Source: Pomacea canaliculata
Taxonomy: Eukaryota; Mollusca; Gastropoda; Architaenioglossa; Ampullariidae
NCBI RefSeq assembly: GCF_003073045.1
Contig: NC_037597.1
Span: 26,736,158 to 26,800,157 of the forward strand
Direction: 5' to 3'
DNA: 64,000 nt
In this document: one piece after another, positions 46,426 through 57,900 of the stretch
Layout: every line of letters starts with the position of its first letter
Position numbering within the stretch: the first letter of the stretch is position 1
Notes under the pieces: generated by a model
Databases searched by the model: none
What the model was told of the DNA's origin: nothing
Seen by the model: only the letters and a program-made list of their open reading frames with translations
Program-made: the position numbers and the translations under genes

Positions 46426-48741
46426 TGCACATACATGTATACATTTACAGACATCTCGGAGTAAAAGAGTGAGAGATGAAGTGAGAGAAGATGGTTTGTG
46501 TTTAGGCCAGGTAAGCAACCTACATCCTGCTTTTGCTCCACATCCAACGAGCGAGGCACAGACATAGTAACCTGTCTCTCTGACAAAGCGGTTGGTGTGC
46601 ACTAGAGCACTGAAGATGAGGTCAAGCAATTCCTGGTCCACAAATTCGTTGAAACCATAGCCACATCCTTCTATCACACTCTGCAAGCATCTTTATTGAT
46701 TCATGGCGAATGAGAAGACAGTCAAACAAGCCTCAGAGAGATTTTTAAAATGATATTTCTTTTGAATCCATACTTCTGTTTATTTATGATGGGTGAGGAA
46801 CCAATGTGACTAAATTTTTGCTTTTTAAATGATTTTTAAGTGTACATAAATACTACTTCTACCATTACCACAACCATTAAAAAATTATTTATTTTTTAGT
46901 CAAACACAGCTCTATTGTGCTTCTCTCCACCAGGGCACAATTTACATTGAAATAGTACTGTTTAGGACTCTTACTTCATATATGTTTCTAGAGACTTCCA
47001 TCCAGCAGTGTCATGAAATATCTGAGCAGCATCAGAACTTGTTCTCTGTAAAAGTATGAAAGTTAAAAACTCTGAGGGTTATGTTAACACAAACACTTTG
47101 CAAATTACAGTCAACAAATGTTTGTTTAAGCTGACATAAACATGCATTAAAGGGATACTGCTAGCAAATTATGATATTGTACTTAATACACAAGTTAACT
47201 GTATGCTTCAAATCTGTACAGAGACACATTCACGTCTCCTAAATGCCTGTAGAGTCTATTATTACGCATTAATAATCAAAACAAGGGATTGGATTAGGAT
47301 GTACAAATTCAACAGCAGATGAAAATTAGTTTGTAGTACATGCAAACCAACATTATTTCTTCCCTGTCAATCATCTTTTATGCTTACCTGGCACAATCTA
47401 AGAATTCACAACATCTAAATAAACATTTACAATATCTCCTTCCCAATAAAAGTAAATGTAAAAAGAAACCCAGTCTTTTTTAAATATATTGCTTTTACAA
47501 ATACAAATTATCTTTATTAATCCTTTTCCGGAAATTGTTTTGTCTGCCAATGATAACATGAGACATTATTTTACGTAAAACAGAACAAACCAAGTACATC
47601 CAATTCATGTATCCTGGCACTTAAGTCTGTCTCACAATTATTAAAAATCTGTACACATCCATTAATAATGGCATCTATCAATGCTTACCCTTGGGCTACT
47701 TGGTGAACTAGATAATTTCTCAACAAGTTTCTCCATATTTTCTTGCTCCATCATACCAGATTCTGTAATAGGCTGCCTCTCAAGATTTGACCTGATTCCT
47801 TCAAGTATCTGTGATTTTATTCTGCCATAGATCTGAGGTCCCAAAGTTCTACACAGAGCACCCAGAACCTCACCTGATCAGACAAAACATGTGGTATAGC
47901 AAATATCAGTCTGCCATGACTGTCACAAACAATTTGTTTTAAAAAGTGGTAAAATGTTTCCGTCCAAAAAATAAATTAGTTATTGCAACAAATTTATATC
48001 TCTAAAGGCATCCAATCCATGAAAGTCTAACACAAATATCTCTAAGAAATAGTGAAAGAAATAACTGCAGACAACAAGAGCACTTAAGCCACACAAAAAA
48101 ACTCGTGTAACATTTCATTTAATAAAGAATACTTGTAAAACATTGTCAATTAAACTGCGCATTAAGGGTAAGCTAGCTACAAGTTCTGCAAATGAGACGG
48201 AACTAGCATTATAAATGTTACATAAAGGACATCTCGGTTATTCCACAGGCATTCCACAGTGTCTTTTTCAACAATACCAGTCTTACTTTAAGCGTCTGGA
48301 CAATCACAGGATCTCCTCGTGTCAGGACGGTCTTTTCACTAATTTAGTGAGAGCAGTATCCAAAATAAACGTCGCAAGCTTGGGAACTAATAAAGGTGAT
48401 TTTATCCCTAAAGTAAAATTATAATATGGAGGAGACTTACCTGCAACAATACGTACTCTAAATTCGGTGTCATCTAGTGACTGCAGAGCATGATCCAGCA
48501 CTTCGATAGCAAAGTCGTCTGAACTCTTGTTGCTATCTAGCAGTGCTTTGCAACCAGATAGCGCACCGTGTCGCGTTTCCCATTTGTCTGTCACCTGCCC
48601 CAGAAGTCGGATAAAATCGGACTGTAAATCTTCAATTCCTTCTTCATCTAGGCTTGTTATGAGACTTTGCAGGTCCACGTAAGCTTTGTCACGATCGAGT
48701 TTCGCAGAACTGCACAATTGTTGTTGTATTTCCGCAGACAT
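32860..48741 (-). CDS. Conserved HEAT/ARM-repeat protein, unnamed, 17 exons
   Basis: Exons, 5' to 3' on the minus strand: 48741-48441, 47873-47689, 47045-46975, 46690-46524 (3' edge uncertain), 46304-46198, 41177-41068, 40615-40513, 40192-40106, 39835-39745, 38724-38673, 38395-38286, 37984-37815, 37602-37496, 36990-36849, 36597-36514, 34222-34113, 32905-32860. The total is 2043 nt (680 aa) and phases agree. The first Met begins MSAEIQQQL. Helical-pair repeats recur: LLGQVTDKWETRHGALSGCK, VREAACACIAELGSK, SWPVRDAACVACGNFI, ISSVRQGAAIALVNVV. A conserved-looking acidic/Gly insert (SLAPKMGRGRDGGCMDH, then RKPPEPWELADG) precedes more helices. The C-terminus is YLQPSFGPPHH. There is no signal peptide or membrane segment. 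HEAT solenoids usually act as scaffolds, but I cannot name this one and assign no function. It is head to head with XRN2. Confidence 0.85.
33538..34038. mobile_element. Mariner/Tc1-like MITE, 501 bp
   Basis: The left end is cagtgttccctcg; the right end is its reverse complement, cgagggaacactg. It is flanked by TA on both sides (33536-33537, 34039-34040). Next to both ends are repeated cgcgataaa/cgcgaagta motifs, typical of short non-coding Tc1/mariner relatives. It holds no transposase. It sits in the last intron of the HEAT gene. Confidence 0.85.
34596..36090 (+). mobile_element. RTE-like LINE, reverse transcriptase region (copy B)
   Basis: About 1.5 kb antisense to the HEAT gene, in its intron between the exons at 36514 and 34222. 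In order it shows PVELLKQGGEETTK, SLIIPLPKKGNSKQ, EIQAGFRPCRSTV, LVEKHLQHQQ, VLLNNQTGAYFRTTVG, HQGCPLSPVLFNIFLES, SIGGRLIFNLRFADD, RRSQAFENKCLRRLLWIS, LSKTILHGTLEG and WTAHPVQDLLTIAHNRQ. This is the RT plus C-terminal region of RTE-clade LINEs. The FADD catalytic box is followed by R where a hydrophobic residue is usual. It has several stops and frameshifts and no endonuclease part, so it is 5'-truncated and dead. The 3' end ggtcaagggatga matches copy A. Confidence 0.88.
42241..42706 (-). pseudogene. Broken coding fragment of unknown, probably transposon-borne, gene
   Basis: Minus-strand stretches look like former protein: VEAIGFIKYDLRARG with VPSDQMIKNVISAH nearby, then a Lys-rich linker, then KRKLEDCISFQPTKKQQ and a Pro/Thr-rich tail. 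The reading is broken in a few places. I do not recognise the family with certainty. A hAT-type terminus about 1.1 kb away in the 5' direction could belong to the same element. Confidence 0.4.
43780..43862 (-). mobile_element. hAT-like transposon terminus
   Basis: Read on the minus strand from 43862: cagggatgggagttctccgt, the start expected of hAT elements, followed by repeated ccgtcc/ggacgg words. A perfect 13-bp stem with a 5-nt T loop lies at 43799-43829. I could not find the matching other end or an 8-bp duplication. Confidence 0.55.
43974..44710. mobile_element. Tigger/pogo-like MITE, 737 bp, with nested insertion
   Basis: Perfect 25-bp terminal inverted repeats, starting cagtcaaatctccctactat at 43974 and ending in the reverse complement at 44710, flanked by TA (43972-43973 and 44711-44712). 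Inside each end is a 44-bp direct repeat in the same orientation (44003-44046 and 44638-44681), built of ctactatgccac words. It has no transposase. The CAGTCAA start and TA duplication fit the pogo/Tigger branch of Tc1/mariner. It contains the hAT-like element at 44424-44585. Confidence 0.9.
44424..44585. mobile_element. hAT-like MITE, 162 bp, nested in the Tigger-like MITE
   Basis: Left end cagacttgggcaaagg, right end (reverse complement) caggggtgggcaattag, with ggccg-type blocks just inside. It is flanked by the perfect 8-bp direct repeat ctttggac (44416-44423 and 44586-44593), the duplication length expected of hAT. It has no coding potential. Confidence 0.88.
44808..44890 (-). repeat. Interspersed repeat of unknown class, copy 1
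   Basis: The reverse complement of this stretch aligns with the sequence around the SINE at 45300-45560: ccggtgtggc, then a gctttaca word, then gagaagcaactttac, with about 5 differences in 42 positions once the SINE is removed from the other copy. It is a dispersed family in inverted orientation here; full limits are unclear. Confidence 0.55.
45285..45565 (+). repeat. Interspersed repeat of unknown class, copy 2, split by a SINE
   Basis: Inverted partner of 44808-44890. The match runs into the SINE at 45358, with the 18-bp duplication ctcgtgtaaagg(c)tggaga on either side, and resumes at 45541 (tcgccacaccgg). The element may reach further right, to a ggtaaagggacatcac end near 45890. Confidence 0.5.
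45358..45522 (-). repeat. tRNA-derived SINE, copy 3, 165 bp with target duplication
   Basis: On the minus strand it starts cggttgggtggcgcaacggt, continues gcgcctgtcaccaatacagt, has a degenerate B box (agagttcatttctcg), the body gggcacgctg and catctgtttatagggctg, and ends ...gtaaaataccaattcccc. The target duplication is 45340-45357 and 45523-45540, 18 bp with one mismatch. This copy defines the limits of the family. Confidence 0.88.
46386..46425. repeat. (AT)n(TC)n(AC)n compound microsatellite
   Basis: About 40 bp of tatata, tctctc and acacac in series, about 100 bp past the HEAT gene exon 4 donor region. Confidence 0.9.
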
Positions 48742-48944
48742 GTTGATCACCTATGATTAGTATTTTTATTATACGTTCGCTGATTGGATAAATAAAATTA
48801 CTTGTCCAATGAAAACTAGGTTTGCAAGTTGAAAGCTAAAGTGGATTTTCAAAGAAGAAGAGTTTCCCGGCAGCGTGCGAAGAAGATAAAAGAAAAGTCG
48901 TTCAATAACTTAGCTTCTTCTGCTGGCCTTAAAGGACTTTAGAT
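48742..48944. promoter_or_regulatory. Putative bidirectional promoter, HEAT gene / XRN2
   Basis: Only 203 bp separate the divergent start codons, so both 5' UTRs and the promoter must fit here or overlap, unless a UTR intron exists. It contains attgg at 48783-48787 and ccaat at 48806-48810, two CCAAT boxes facing opposite ways 18 bp apart. There is no clear TATA box. Confidence 0.65.
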
Positions 48945-51900
48945 ATGGGTGTTCCAGCCTTTTTCAGATGGCTGAGCCGGAAATATCCGTCAATCGTGGT
49001 GCATTGCTTAGAAGAGAAGGTATGACAACGTTTATATTGTTTCTGCTTGTGTTCTTGTATGCCTGTGACTAGTGTGTTGCTCTCATATTAAGTCAGTTGA
49101 TGAAATCGGTCAGTTCTGAAGTAAAATAAGAAGCTGAAATAACTGAAATTGATGATTTTTAACTGTTACCCTTCACAAAATCATAGCTTTTTAATCTCAT
49201 GTTTCATATTCACAGAGTTAATATTACTGCTACTAGTACTGTTGCTACTGACTTGAGAACTAACTGAAAAATAACTGAAAGTAATGTGCGATGTTTCTTT
49301 GCCTAAAGAAATATTCATTCACTCTAATTTGAACTCAGTGGCACCAGATTATATGTTTCCAACCAGTTGTACTGTGTTTATGTAAACATCAGGTATAGCG
49401 CTACAGTATGTGTTTGCATATTTGTTTGTTGATATGTTTTGGTCTATGTATACTATGTCTGTATACAGTATTAGTCAATAATCGTATAATTATGTATTTT
49501 ATTATTATTGCATTACTTTAAAGTGAGAAAATGTGCAATACAAATATTATTTTTAGTGGTGGTAGCAGTATTAGTAAAAAATATGTTACTAATAATATTG
49601 TGGAAGCGCTTGTTTGGGGCAGCGTGTACCACTGACAGCGCTTGTTCCCTCCTTCCCGCATCCCCTTCCACCCCATGCTTGGTGGCGTGAGACGGACGGC
49701 AACAAAAATATACACTTATGAACTGGTGGGGATTGCATTATCTTGATCAATTCTGCATTCTGCACTTGATTTTTGTGGGGTTATTGTTTAATTCATTTAT
49801 GATAAAGTGGTTATTGTTGTGATATTTTAATGACAGCCAAAGGAGGTGGATGGAGTACTGATACCAGTGGATACCAGTCGGCCAAATCCTAATGATATTG
49901 AGTTTGACAACTTGTATCTTGATATGAATGGTATAATACATCCTTGCTGCCACCCTGAAGACAAGTATGTTTAGTAAACTGTCAATAAGAATTCTAATTA
50001 TGAATTAAAAGGGATTGAAGATAAAAATAAATTGAAGTTTTCATGTTCATCACTGTTTACCTTGGTGGTGAATATTTTTTAAAGGAATGAATGCAAATGC
50101 TAAAATCTTTTGACAGATCAATATTTCATTTGCTGCTTTTTTAATAAAATGATTTTTCAGAAATTTTGATTCATGTTCAAGATCAATGATATGATAATCT
50201 CGCCTTCAGGGGCTGTATTTATGAAGAAAGGGTAAATCAGTGGCAAGCATCTCATCTTCATAGTTATAAAGCTGCATCCAGACTTTTGCAAATGTTTGCT
50301 TTATCTCTGGAATCATAATTATAAATCAGCATGAAAGCAATATCTGTGGGGTTGGACTGTACATCATGAGTGCACAGACAACATCTTTTTAGATTTCTCT
50401 GTTTTGCCCACAGGTAATAACTTACCCTCAGTTCATAAATACAGACCCAGACCATCATGATCAATATGTATTCTCACTTGATACAAACATACTAAAATAG
50501 AACAGAAAAGCTATAATTGAATCAGCTCATTAATTATACCTTCATGATAATGCCAGTAGCACAAACTTCTTTTTATCAGACCAGAACCAAAGAATGAAGA
50601 CGAAATGATGATCCTGATTTTCCAGTATATTGACAGAATCTTTTCTGTTGTGAGACCACGAAGAGTTTTGTACATGGCTATAGATGGAGTGGTAAGTCGG
50701 GTGTGATTTTTTCCCCTCTTTCTTAGGCCATGTAGTTCTGCAAATCAATAATTAAAATGTTAGAGAGACTCCAAAAAATGCATTGCATTTCATATTCATG
50801 TTAAGGTGTAGCATTTTTAGAAAAAATGTTACCCAGTCTGGGTTCATGTTTGCTGGAAACAGCTAATGCATGAGAGAGGCAGGCAGAAATGAAATTTCTT
50901 TCTTTTTCTTCAACATTCATAGGCTCCTCGAGCTAAGATGAACCAGCAGAGGTCAAGACGATTCAGGGCCTCAAAAGAATCATAGTGAGTCAAATTATTT
51001 TTCTCAAAATAAATTTTTTTTTAAAACCATAATGTGTTTTTAAAAACTAGGAAATTGTATAGTTCTGATGCTTTAGGTAGTAGTACAATTAAGATAACAG
51101 TAACATTAATGAGTGGAAAAGTTTTAGGATGGTTTTGGAAAATTGGTCACCCAATTCCTTAGCATGTATATCATTGTGTACTCGTGTAAACAGAGATCCA
51201 CACGTTTGAATATTTTTGAAATTTTACTGTGCACCTTTACTGTTAGATCTAAATTTTCTGCGAATATTATATTTAGTCACTTTATCAAGATGTTAATTTT
51301 ATTTCATCATCATCATAGTAATAATAATAGTACATGAAAAGCATTGGAATCAGTGCATTTCCCCACTAAACAGTGGGCTCAATGCACAGTTAAAAAAGGT
51401 ACAAAAATAGAAAAATGTGGATGAGATAGTATTGTGGAGTAAAGGACACTGGATAACCAAAGTTGCTGTTTTACAGTCCAAGAATTCAGAGATAGTTTTT
51501 TATACATCCTATGAAAGCATTGTGATCATATGGAGACTACATAATATGAAAAGTGACATAGGTATGGAACAGACTGTGTACTCCATGCCAGAGAAGGATT
51601 TAATAAATAGATCATTTTCTCTTGTATTGTTTGTAGTGAGAAAATCAAGCTGATGTCAGAAATCCGAGAAGAAATGATGTCAAAGGGATTGTACCTTCCA
51701 CCTGTCAAACCTGCTGAGGATAAATTTGACAGTAACTGCATCACCCCAGTATGATTTTCCTTCATTTATATGAATTACACATAATTTTTAGCAGTGACAA
51801 AATTGAGAATAGGTGATTTGCATAGTGCAACATCCCAAGGTTATGTTTTGAGAAAGTCTTGGCAAGAGATGTAAAACTGTATAAAATGAAAAGTATTGTA

Positions 51901-54900
51901 ATGCAATTATCTTAAAATGTACACATATGCTTATTCTGCATATATTCTGCTTATTCTAAGTACATTTTTTTTTTACTCATTTTGCAAGGGCACACCATTC
52001 ATGTTTCGTCTGGCCCACTGTCTGAGGTTCTACATTCATGATAGGCTAAATAATGACCCAGGCTGGAGAGACATCCAAGTCATCTTGTCAGATGCAAATG
52101 TGCCTGGAGAAGGGGAACACAAGATCATGGACTTTATTAGACGCCAACGAGGTAAGGGTTTGGTGTGGGGAGAAGTGGAAATATGCGTGTGGGGTGGGGG
52201 TTGGGGTTGGGGAGGAGTCTGCCAAAATATTTTATGTATTTTTTTCTGGGCAAGGGAATTTGGTTAACTTCTTTGTGCTCTATGGTTTTAGTTGAAGTAG
52301 TAAAATCTCCCAATCAGCTAATTAGATGCTGGATACTTAGTGAGTAATGCTGACTGCTGCTATGTTAACATGTATTGACAAAGGTTTCAGTATGATTACT
52401 CACATACCCAGTGTGTTAAAATTCTGCTAAAAGCAAAGAGGCATTGTTTAAGAGAAAATTAATCAGTCTGCTTTCATTTCATGCTTAATATCGTTAACCA
52501 TTTCAAAATCAACTTCATCAGTGTAGAAATGTGAATAGAAACATTGTATATTAAATATCATTTGCCTACCAATAAAATAATTTCTTAAGTCTAAAGGCAT
52601 TTTAATATGTGAAAATTACAAAAAAATGTTGAAAAATATAATTGGCAGCTGATGGGCTCACCATTGAGGTAAATTTGCCAAAATTATTGCTGCAAAAGAA
52701 TCATGTGTGCAGACAGTAAAAGATGTAAATATTTTTAAAAAAAAATCTGGGACCTACTTTCCCTTTTTTGTGGGGTGTGGGGTGCAAATTACCTGGTGTT
52801 TTTTTTTCCTCACACCATTCACTCCAACCTCAGTTCTTTTTGTTCTTCATGCACCATCACTGTTTCAGTTAGAAAAAAATCATGATGAAACACAAACATT
52901 TGGTTTTAAGTGACCTTGGGAAGACAGGCGTAATAATGCTAATATAGCCAAATACATGGATCAGCGTGTTTGTCAAATCTGAGAGGTCACTGGAGGGAAG
53001 GAGAGGAGGCTTTACTTTAGCAGTCATTTTTCCTCTAGGAGAAGAAGAACATCTTTTTTATCATTAGAAAGTGGTGTTCTACCATAATTTGTGCATTATT
53101 TTTAAACAGCCTTTGGCTGGGGGATAGGCACACATAGTACTACATTAAATGTTTTGTGTGAACCTTTCCACTAGTGTCTAGTAGCTTACTGTTTTCCTGG
53201 TCTCCTTATTATCATCTGATTTTTTTTACTTTGGCCAGTCTTCCTGATAATACAATTTGTCTTTTTTTAAATTTTCAGCCCAACCAGATCATGACCCCAA
53301 CACTCGCCACTGTCTTTGTGGTGCAGATGGTAAATATATTGTTTTGCCTTTGTAAATTGTATTGCTCTTTATCAGCAACCCATCAACTCACAAAAGAAAT
53401 AGGATGTGTTAACAGATATGTACATGTCGTGTGATGCGAAGCCTTTCTCTATTAAAATAGATTTGATAAGGGGATGTGTTGTGGAATTTTGTCTTGAAAG
53501 GTTTTATGAGAGATTTGATAGAGAACAAGACTTTGGTAGAGAATGGTAGGTCAGGAGTGGCTTGGTTCAGAAAATAGTACTGAAAGGTGTTTAGCAGCAA
53601 AAGCAATAAAGTTGAGTCTGAGTAATTTGTGCTTAAATAGGGCTGTTAAATTTGATGCTATTGAACAAGTATATTAAAAAATTTTCAACCCCCTTTTTTT
53701 TAATATCCTTCTGGCATTCACTGTTTTTATTTATTTTTCAGCTGACCTCATTATGCTAGGTGAGTTTATATTGCAGCTTTCGAAATCTGTGATTTTATTA
53801 AATGAATAGATAAATGAACACACATGGGAATTGGATGTATGATATAAAATGGGAACTTAATGAAAAGGAGAAGCAAATATGCATCATGTATCTAATGGTA
53901 ATAATGATTATAATAATCAGAGAATTTATCTGTGAGCATCCACATGACAGGAGGCATTTTCATAATGTAAGGATGTGTAGTTGTATAGAAGTTTGACATG
54001 TACGGGGGAGTGCTTGCAAATTCCCATGTTTTATGTGTGTGTAGTTGGGGGTTAGGTCTTGGATGCATGTATTATATACACAGCTGCAGGAAGAGATAAA
54101 ATGGGTTTTCTACAACTTTTGACAGGTCTTGCAACACATGAGGCAAACTTCACCATCATTCGTGAAGAGTTCAAACCAAATCAGCCCAGGCCATGTGATC
54201 TGTGCGGACAACTTGGTTAGCATTTGTATACTGTGGTTTGTAGAAATAGAAGACTCCAGGCTGATGGAAGCTAGAAAAATTGTCTAAATCTTGGTTAATA
54301 CAAAGTATATGAGTGTTCATAAGTTTAAGCCTCTGCATAAAGCTTTGTGCCTAGAATATGTCTAGAATTACTGTTATTGCTCACAGAATCACTGAGACTT
54401 ACCTGAAAACTTGTGTAATAGTTCTTTTACGCTGTATGCCACCTTTTTATTGCAGGTCTTTGAGGCATGATTTTGACTTTTGGTTTGAGCCTTCATTTAA
54501 AAAATTTTTTACACCTTGAGAAGGAATCTTTTCAGAGTTTTAAAAAATGCTTTCAATGATTAAAACAAATGTAAAATAATTACCTTTGCGCTATCCTGAA
54601 TTTTAATTTTCAGGCCATGAAATGAAAAATTGTGAAGGACTAGCAAGAGAGAAATGTGGAGAGGTAAATTGCTGTTACCCAAAATAAATTTGTTTACTGC
54701 CTGTTTATTTGACTGTAGTTTAAACTTTGCAGCTTATCGATTCCTGTTGTTTTGGAAGTAAAGCAATTTATCTTGTGTGTATCAGGATGCTTAGTATCAG
54801 TAGTTGGAAGAGAGTGTTGGAAATAGCTCTACAATTGAGTAAATTTATTACATTTGAATAAATAAACTCTGCACAGCTTCATTTCTGAAAATAGTTTTAC

Positions 54901-57900
54901 CACTGACACCAAATGTGTTCCACATATTCTGTTGTGTTGCAATCCACAATAAACTAGAGTGCTTAAGATATTAAACAAAAAAATTCAAAATTTTTTTAGG
55001 TTGGTGTGTTTTTTTGTATGCATATTCTTTAGTCAAATTGCAGCAATATAGTTTAATGAACTGTCAGAATTTTTTTGTTTCTTGTGTATTTTGTAATTAA
55101 GGGACTTCTAAACATCTTAGTGATACAAATAAATGCATGTTGGGATCTTCTTTTGCCAATGATTAATCAAAGGGTTTGATTTCTGCCAGCATGATGAAAT
55201 TGCTAAACCAGTGGGTCAGGAAACAGAGTTCATCTTTCTTCGCCTCAATGTTCTCAGGGAATACTTGGAAAGAGAACTCAAAATGGATAATCTTCCTTTC
55301 ACATATGAATTTGAGGTATTGTAATTAGCTCTGTATTCATGCATCTCTTTGCAACAATCTGGTTTATAATTAAATATAGCAATTTTCTCCACGTATAGCC
55401 TAAATATTGGTAAGGTATCCTCTTAAGGACTACAGCCAGGTAGTTGATTGGCTAGATTGCGATAGAACAACTTTTGACTACAAGTTTAAGAAAACATTTT
55501 TCCCCCTCTTCAGCCTTCCCTCCTGTCCCCTCGTTTTCTTTCTTTGAGAAGCATTTTGCATTTTGTAGAACCATGGTTTAGAGAAAAGATTTGTCATAGA
55601 ATTTTGCGGTGATGCGTGTTAATGATGAGTAAACAACTCTCTTGTTCAATTTTATTTCAAACACCAGCGGGCACTAGACGACTGGGTTTTCATGTGTTTC
55701 TTTGTGGGCAATGATTTTCTTCCTCACTTACCTTCACTTGAGATCAGGTGAGTTCAGACCTGTATTTACATATAAATATTTAGTGTTGATCTCTAATAAA
55801 GGCACTTTTTACAGATACTCTATGTGCATAAAATAAAGTTCAAAAGTACATTCTTTTTTGTTTATGTGGAACTTGAGTTATAGGAAAATGCATTGAAAAC
55901 TGTTATATTTTATACTGTTCTTTGTTATTGTGAAGTTTGTGCTCTCCCTGTTGATATATTTTTATGTGTGGGTGCTTGTGCATGTGCCAATTGAAATTAT
56001 TTTAGAAAAGCTTATTATATAAATAGCCACAAATGTCCAGGGTGAATTTTCTATGCAGTTATATGTATCTTTGTTCTTTTGCAGGGAAGGAGCAATTGAC
56101 AGGCTTGTCAAACTGTACAAAAATGCCGTCTATAAAACTGGAGTAAGTTTTGGCAGGTCTTTTTGTTTAGGAAAAATAAGTCTTCAGTCTAAATTGCTAT
56201 AATCACTATCTTTCAGTTACTGCAGTTTTATTTTCTTTATATTTGTCATTTAAGATAAAGAACAGTTTTTGTGGTGTGCTGAGATTTGTTCACAGTATTA
56301 GTAGTTACCTCATTACATTTAAAGATATCTAATCTAAAAATAGTTTTGTTTTGTAAAAAAGATTGAAAGTGATTGTTATTTGGTTGGTGAAATTTTGCTT
56401 TATTTGTTAGTGCATTCTTGCTTTTTATATTGCAGGGATATTTGACCGATAGTGGAGTTGTAGCCCTTGAACGTGTGCAGCTAGTAATGTCAGGTATTAC
56501 TGTTTTTATTTAAACAGTTTTTCTAGATATTAAGGTATTTACAGTGATGCAGGTATCATTGTACCATATCAGAGAAGTAAAGCATAGTAATTGTTTCTAA
56601 AATTTCCACACTTTAAGTGTAGATGTTTAAAATAGATGTATCGGAGTTTTCAAAAAAATTATGATTTTTAAATTCCTTATTTTAAACCAGAGCTGGGTCA
56701 TGTGGAAGATGAGATTTTCAAGAAACGTCGAGAAGATGAGGTATGAGAGTCAGAACACTGTATTTCATTTATTATTATTTTTTTGTGTTTGATGTAAATA
56801 AAAGCAGTTAAAAAGGAAAATTGTTCACAAACCTTTTAAAAAGACTTTTAACTTGGGAATATTTGCTGACCATGAAAATGCTTATATTAAGATAATAGTT
56901 TTCATAAAAATTAACAAAAAAATCCCCCCTAAAGTTAACTAGGTTGTTAATGGTATATTTCACAGGTTTTGATGTCACAAACATGATGTCTATGTTCCCT
57001 GGATTACAGAAAATGCTTAATGTTTCTGATCTGTCATGTTAGCAAATTATGTTTCTAGGTGAATTTTAAGAAGAGAAATAAAGCTAGGAAGGAAAGAGAA
57101 AGAAGGGTAAGCATCATCTTTATGTTTTTGTAGCTTCTTGGTGATACTTTCTTATAGTTTTTCTAATGTTAGAAATGCTGGTAATCTGTTGAAAAGAAAT
57201 CTACGTCATTTCTAGTGATTAAAATACAGTACCATACATCTTAATTATCTTATTCTGTCCACAACAGATATAGAAACTTTGCTCTTTTGGTAGCTCCCAT
57301 AAGTAATAAATTACAATAACAACACAGTCACCCTGTCACCTACACAGCTTCTCTCACGCTCAACCACTTAGTGACAGTTTTCAGAGGTACACTCTAATTA
57401 GTGCTATGTGCAATAGGTAAAAATTCTAATGTTCATTTAGTGACATAGCGGATGGAAGGGAGCTGTGATAATCAGCCCTGGTGTATAGATCACCTAACGA
57501 TCTTTAAATGCTCTTACAAAAAGTGGATTTGTGCTTTTTTTCTTGTCACATTTACAATTATTTAGAAAGAATTGGGCAACATGCTTAAAAAATTTCTGTT
57601 AAATTTATTTCAGCAACAGCAGCAGCGATATCAAAACCAGCCTGGACTTTTGGGACCTATGGTATGTTCCCACTAAGACAGGCTTACTTATGAACCTCTC
57701 TAAATTTGCTATTCTTTAATAAGAGTTATAATTGTAAGCAAGACTCGTTTAATATAATGCTTTGGCAGTAATTTTGTTTCTTTGTTTAAAAAAATCCCTA
57801 GCCCATTGGCCGCGGTGGTTTTCCAGTCCAGAACATGAGGCGCCAGGCGTATGACATGAGAGTGCAGCAGATGTCTTCATCATCCCGCGACCAGGCCAAC

